Part shown: in pieces, positions 4,598-5,941 of the stretch
How the letters are laid out: each line of letters begins with the position of its first letter
Numbering within the stretch: position 1 is the first letter of the stretch
Assembly (NCBI RefSeq): GCF_946885955.1
Contig: NZ_CAMPHI010000096.1
Location: 1 to 5,941 of the forward strand
Direction of reading: 5' to 3'
Source: an uncultured Pseudomonas sp.
Lineage (GTDB): Bacteria > Pseudomonadota > Gammaproteobacteria > Pseudomonadales > Pseudomonadaceae
DNA: 5,941 bases
The notes under the pieces: model-generated
Told to the model about the DNA's origin: nothing
What the model saw: the letters and a program-made list of their open reading frames with translations, nothing else
Databases searched by the model: none
Made by a program: the position numbers and the translations under genes

Positions 4598-5893
4598 ATG
4601 AACAGCAAATGCGAAGAAACCCCTTATCTGCTGCAACAGCGCGATCAATTCGTGCCGCGCGGTTTGGTTACCGCCCATCCGCTGGTGATCGATCGGGCCC
4701 AGGGTGCTGAAGTCTGGGACGTGGACGGCAAGCGTTACCTGGACTTCGTCGGCGGTATCGGCGTGATGAACATCGGCCACAATCACCCGAAGGTGGTCGC
4801 GGCAGTGCAGGCGCAGATGCAAAAGGTCACCCACGCCTGTTTCCAGGTGGTGGCCTATCAGCCTTATCTGGACCTGGTGCAGCGCTTGTGCGCGCTGGTT
4901 GGTGGCGCCAGTGGCATCGCCCATAAAGCGGCGTTGTTCACTTCCGGCGCGGAAGCGGTGGAGAACGCGGTGAAGATCGCCCGCGCCCATACCAAGCGCC
5001 CGGCGGTCATCTCCTTCCGTGGTGGTTTCCATGGCCGCACCTTGCTCGGTACGACCCTGACCGGCATGAGCCAGCCCTACAAGCAGAACTTCGGCATGGC
5101 GCCCGAGGTGTTCCACACGCCTTATCCGAATGCCTACCGCGGCTTCACCAGCGAGATGGCGCTGCAGGCTTTGAACGAGCTGTTCGCCACCCAGGTTTCG
5201 CCGGACCGCGTCGCCGCGATCATCATCGAGCCGGTACAGGGCGATGGCGGCTTCCTTGCCGCGCCGGTCGAGTTTCTCCAGGCATTGCGGGCGCTGACCG
5301 AACAGCATGGCATCGTGCTGATTGCCGATGAAGTGCAGACCGGCTTCGGCCGCACCGGCAAATGGTTCGGTTTCCAGCACGCGGGGATTCAGCCGGATCT
5401 GGTCACTGTGGCCAAGAGCCTGGCCGCCGGCATGCCGATCTCCGGCGTGGTCGGCCGCGCGGAAATCATGGATGCCCCGGCTCCCGGCGGTCTCGGCGGT
5501 ACCTATGGCGGCAACGCGCTGGCCTGCGCGGCGGCCTTGGCGGTGATCGATACCTACGAGCAGGAGCAGTTGCTGGTGCGCGGCGAGCAGTTGGGCGAGC
5601 GTCTGCGTCAGGGCCTGCTGCGCTTGCAGGCGCGCAACCCGCAGATCGGCGACGTGCGCGGTACCGGCTTTATGCTGGCGATCGAGCTGGTCAAGGACGA
5701 CGCGGCCCGCAGCCCCGATCCCGAACTCAATCAGAAACTGATCGATGAGGCCCGCAAAGGCGGTCTGCTGGTGATCAAGTGCGGCGTGTACCGCAACGTG
5801 CTGCGCTTTCTCGCACCTCTGGTCGCCGAAGAGGCGCAGGTCGACGAAGCGCTGGAGATTCTCGAGGCGGCCCTGGCGCGAGTATCGAGTTGA
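4598..5893 (+). CDS. gabT: 4-aminobutyrate aminotransferase (GabT/PuuE-type, class III, PLP)
   Basis: This 431-aa fold-type I PLP enzyme resembles E. coli GabT (426 aa) and PuuE, which move the amino group of 4-aminobutyrate to 2-oxoglutarate, giving succinic semialdehyde. Visible residues are GGIG with Ile54 (E. coli Ile50), the PLP phosphate loop SGAEA (116-120), FHGRT with Phe144 and Arg147, EPVQGD (Glu211, Asp216), ADEVQ with Asp244 and Gln247, the PLP-binding Lys273 in AKSLA, Thr302 in GGTYGGN, and Arg403 in NVLRFL. Asp216 sits where GABA aminotransferases have the switch residue Glu211. The start at 4598 follows GGGAG (4588-4592) by five nt and matches the family N-terminus; an in-frame ATG at 4586 would add four residues. 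A small hairpin, CCCGG-TTG-CCGGG (4566-4578), lies just before the ribosome binding site. The gene diverges from ghrA and is not in the gabD operon. Another omega-amino acid, such as 4-amino-3-hydroxybutyrate, is possible as substrate. Confidence 0.88.
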   Translation: MNSKCEETPYLLQQRDQFVPRGLVTAHPLVIDRAQGAEVWDVDGKRYLDFVGGIGVMNIGHNHPKVVAAVQAQMQKVTHACFQVVAYQPYLDLVQRLCALVGGASGIAHKAALFTSGAEAVENAVKIARAHTKRPAVISFRGGFHGRTLLGTTLTGMSQPYKQNFGMAPEVFHTPYPNAYRGFTSEMALQALNELFATQVSPDRVAAIIIEPVQGDGGFLAAPVEFLQALRALTEQHGIVLIADEVQTGFGRTGKWFGFQHAGIQPDLVTVAKSLAAGMPISGVVGRAEIMDAPAPGGLGGTYGGNALACAAALAVIDTYEQEQLLVRGEQLGERLRQGLLRLQARNPQIGDVRGTGFMLAIELVKDDAARSPDPELNQKLIDEARKGGLLVIKCGVYRNVLRFLAPLVAEEAQVDEALEILEAALARVSS

Positions 5894-5897
5894 GCCA

Positions 5898-5941
5898 AAC
5901 CTCGATCGGCGCGCAGTAAGGGCGCGCCGATCGATGAGGTT
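5898..5941 (+). terminator. Long hairpin after gabT, probable terminator (cut by window edge)
   Basis: Four nt after the stop, GATCGGCGCGC (5904-5914) pairs perfectly with GCGCGCCGATC (5922-5932) around a 7-nt loop. The stem then continues through AACCTC (5898-5903) and GAGGTT (5936-5941) across a 3-nt bulge (5933-5935). The left side is preceded by A, so the right side may run on into T beyond base 5941, as in a bidirectional terminator. The T-run itself cannot be seen. Confidence 0.65.

Noticed and set aside
4321..4608. N-terminal extension of the ghrA frame to 4608 or the ATG at 4437
   Set aside because: The extra residues run through the divergent promoter region and the GGCAGA array, and family similarity begins only at MPVALLYK.

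Overview
The window looks like a chromosomal segment of a GC-rich gammaproteobacterium, most likely Pseudomonas in the broad sense. Three things point there: strong G/C preference at third codon positions, close resemblance of all four proteins to enterobacterial and pseudomonad families, and intergenic palindromes of the type scattered through Pseudomonas genomes (GTTGGGTTA...TAACCCAAC and GGTGCGC...GCGCACC). The genus is an inference from remembered sequence patterns; no search was run.

Layout. Bases 1-573 carry no convincing gene. They hold two 97%-identical copies of a ~110-bp repeat (1-110 and 348-456) flanking two REP-like stem-loops (113-183 and 220-289), followed by a short candidate control region (467-521). 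Bases 574-3151 are a two-gene operon: a GabD-type succinate-semialdehyde dehydrogenase and a TtuC/DmlA-type tartrate/D-malate dehydrogenase. They are 40 nt apart, possibly bridged by a 14-codon ORF, and end at a clear Rho-independent terminator (3187-3214). Bases 3152-3387 are a tail-to-tail intergenic region with more short palindromes. Bases 3388-4320, on the minus strand, encode a GhrA-type glyoxylate/hydroxypyruvate reductase. Bases 4321-4597 are a divergent promoter region containing four GGCAGA half-sites. Bases 4598-5893 encode a GabT/PuuE-type 4-aminobutyrate aminotransferase, followed by a long hairpin that reaches the window edge.

How the genes may work together. GabT and GabD form the classical route from 4-aminobutyrate through succinic semialdehyde to succinate. 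TtuC and GhrA could form a second chain from tartrate through oxaloglycolate and hydroxypyruvate to D-glycerate. The physical coupling, however, is gabD with ttuC/dmlA rather than gabD with gabT. This fits a hydroxylated C4 route: malic semialdehyde to D-malate to pyruvate, fed by (R)-4-amino-3-hydroxybutyrate through the aminotransferase, or by carnitine cleavage if a carnitine monooxygenase lies outside the window. That pathway is a hypothesis. No transporter, regulator gene, RNA gene, insertion sequence, prophage or CRISPR array is visible. Each enzyme belongs to a known family, so the less ordinary content is the gene combination, the repeat-rich upstream region and the candidate operators.
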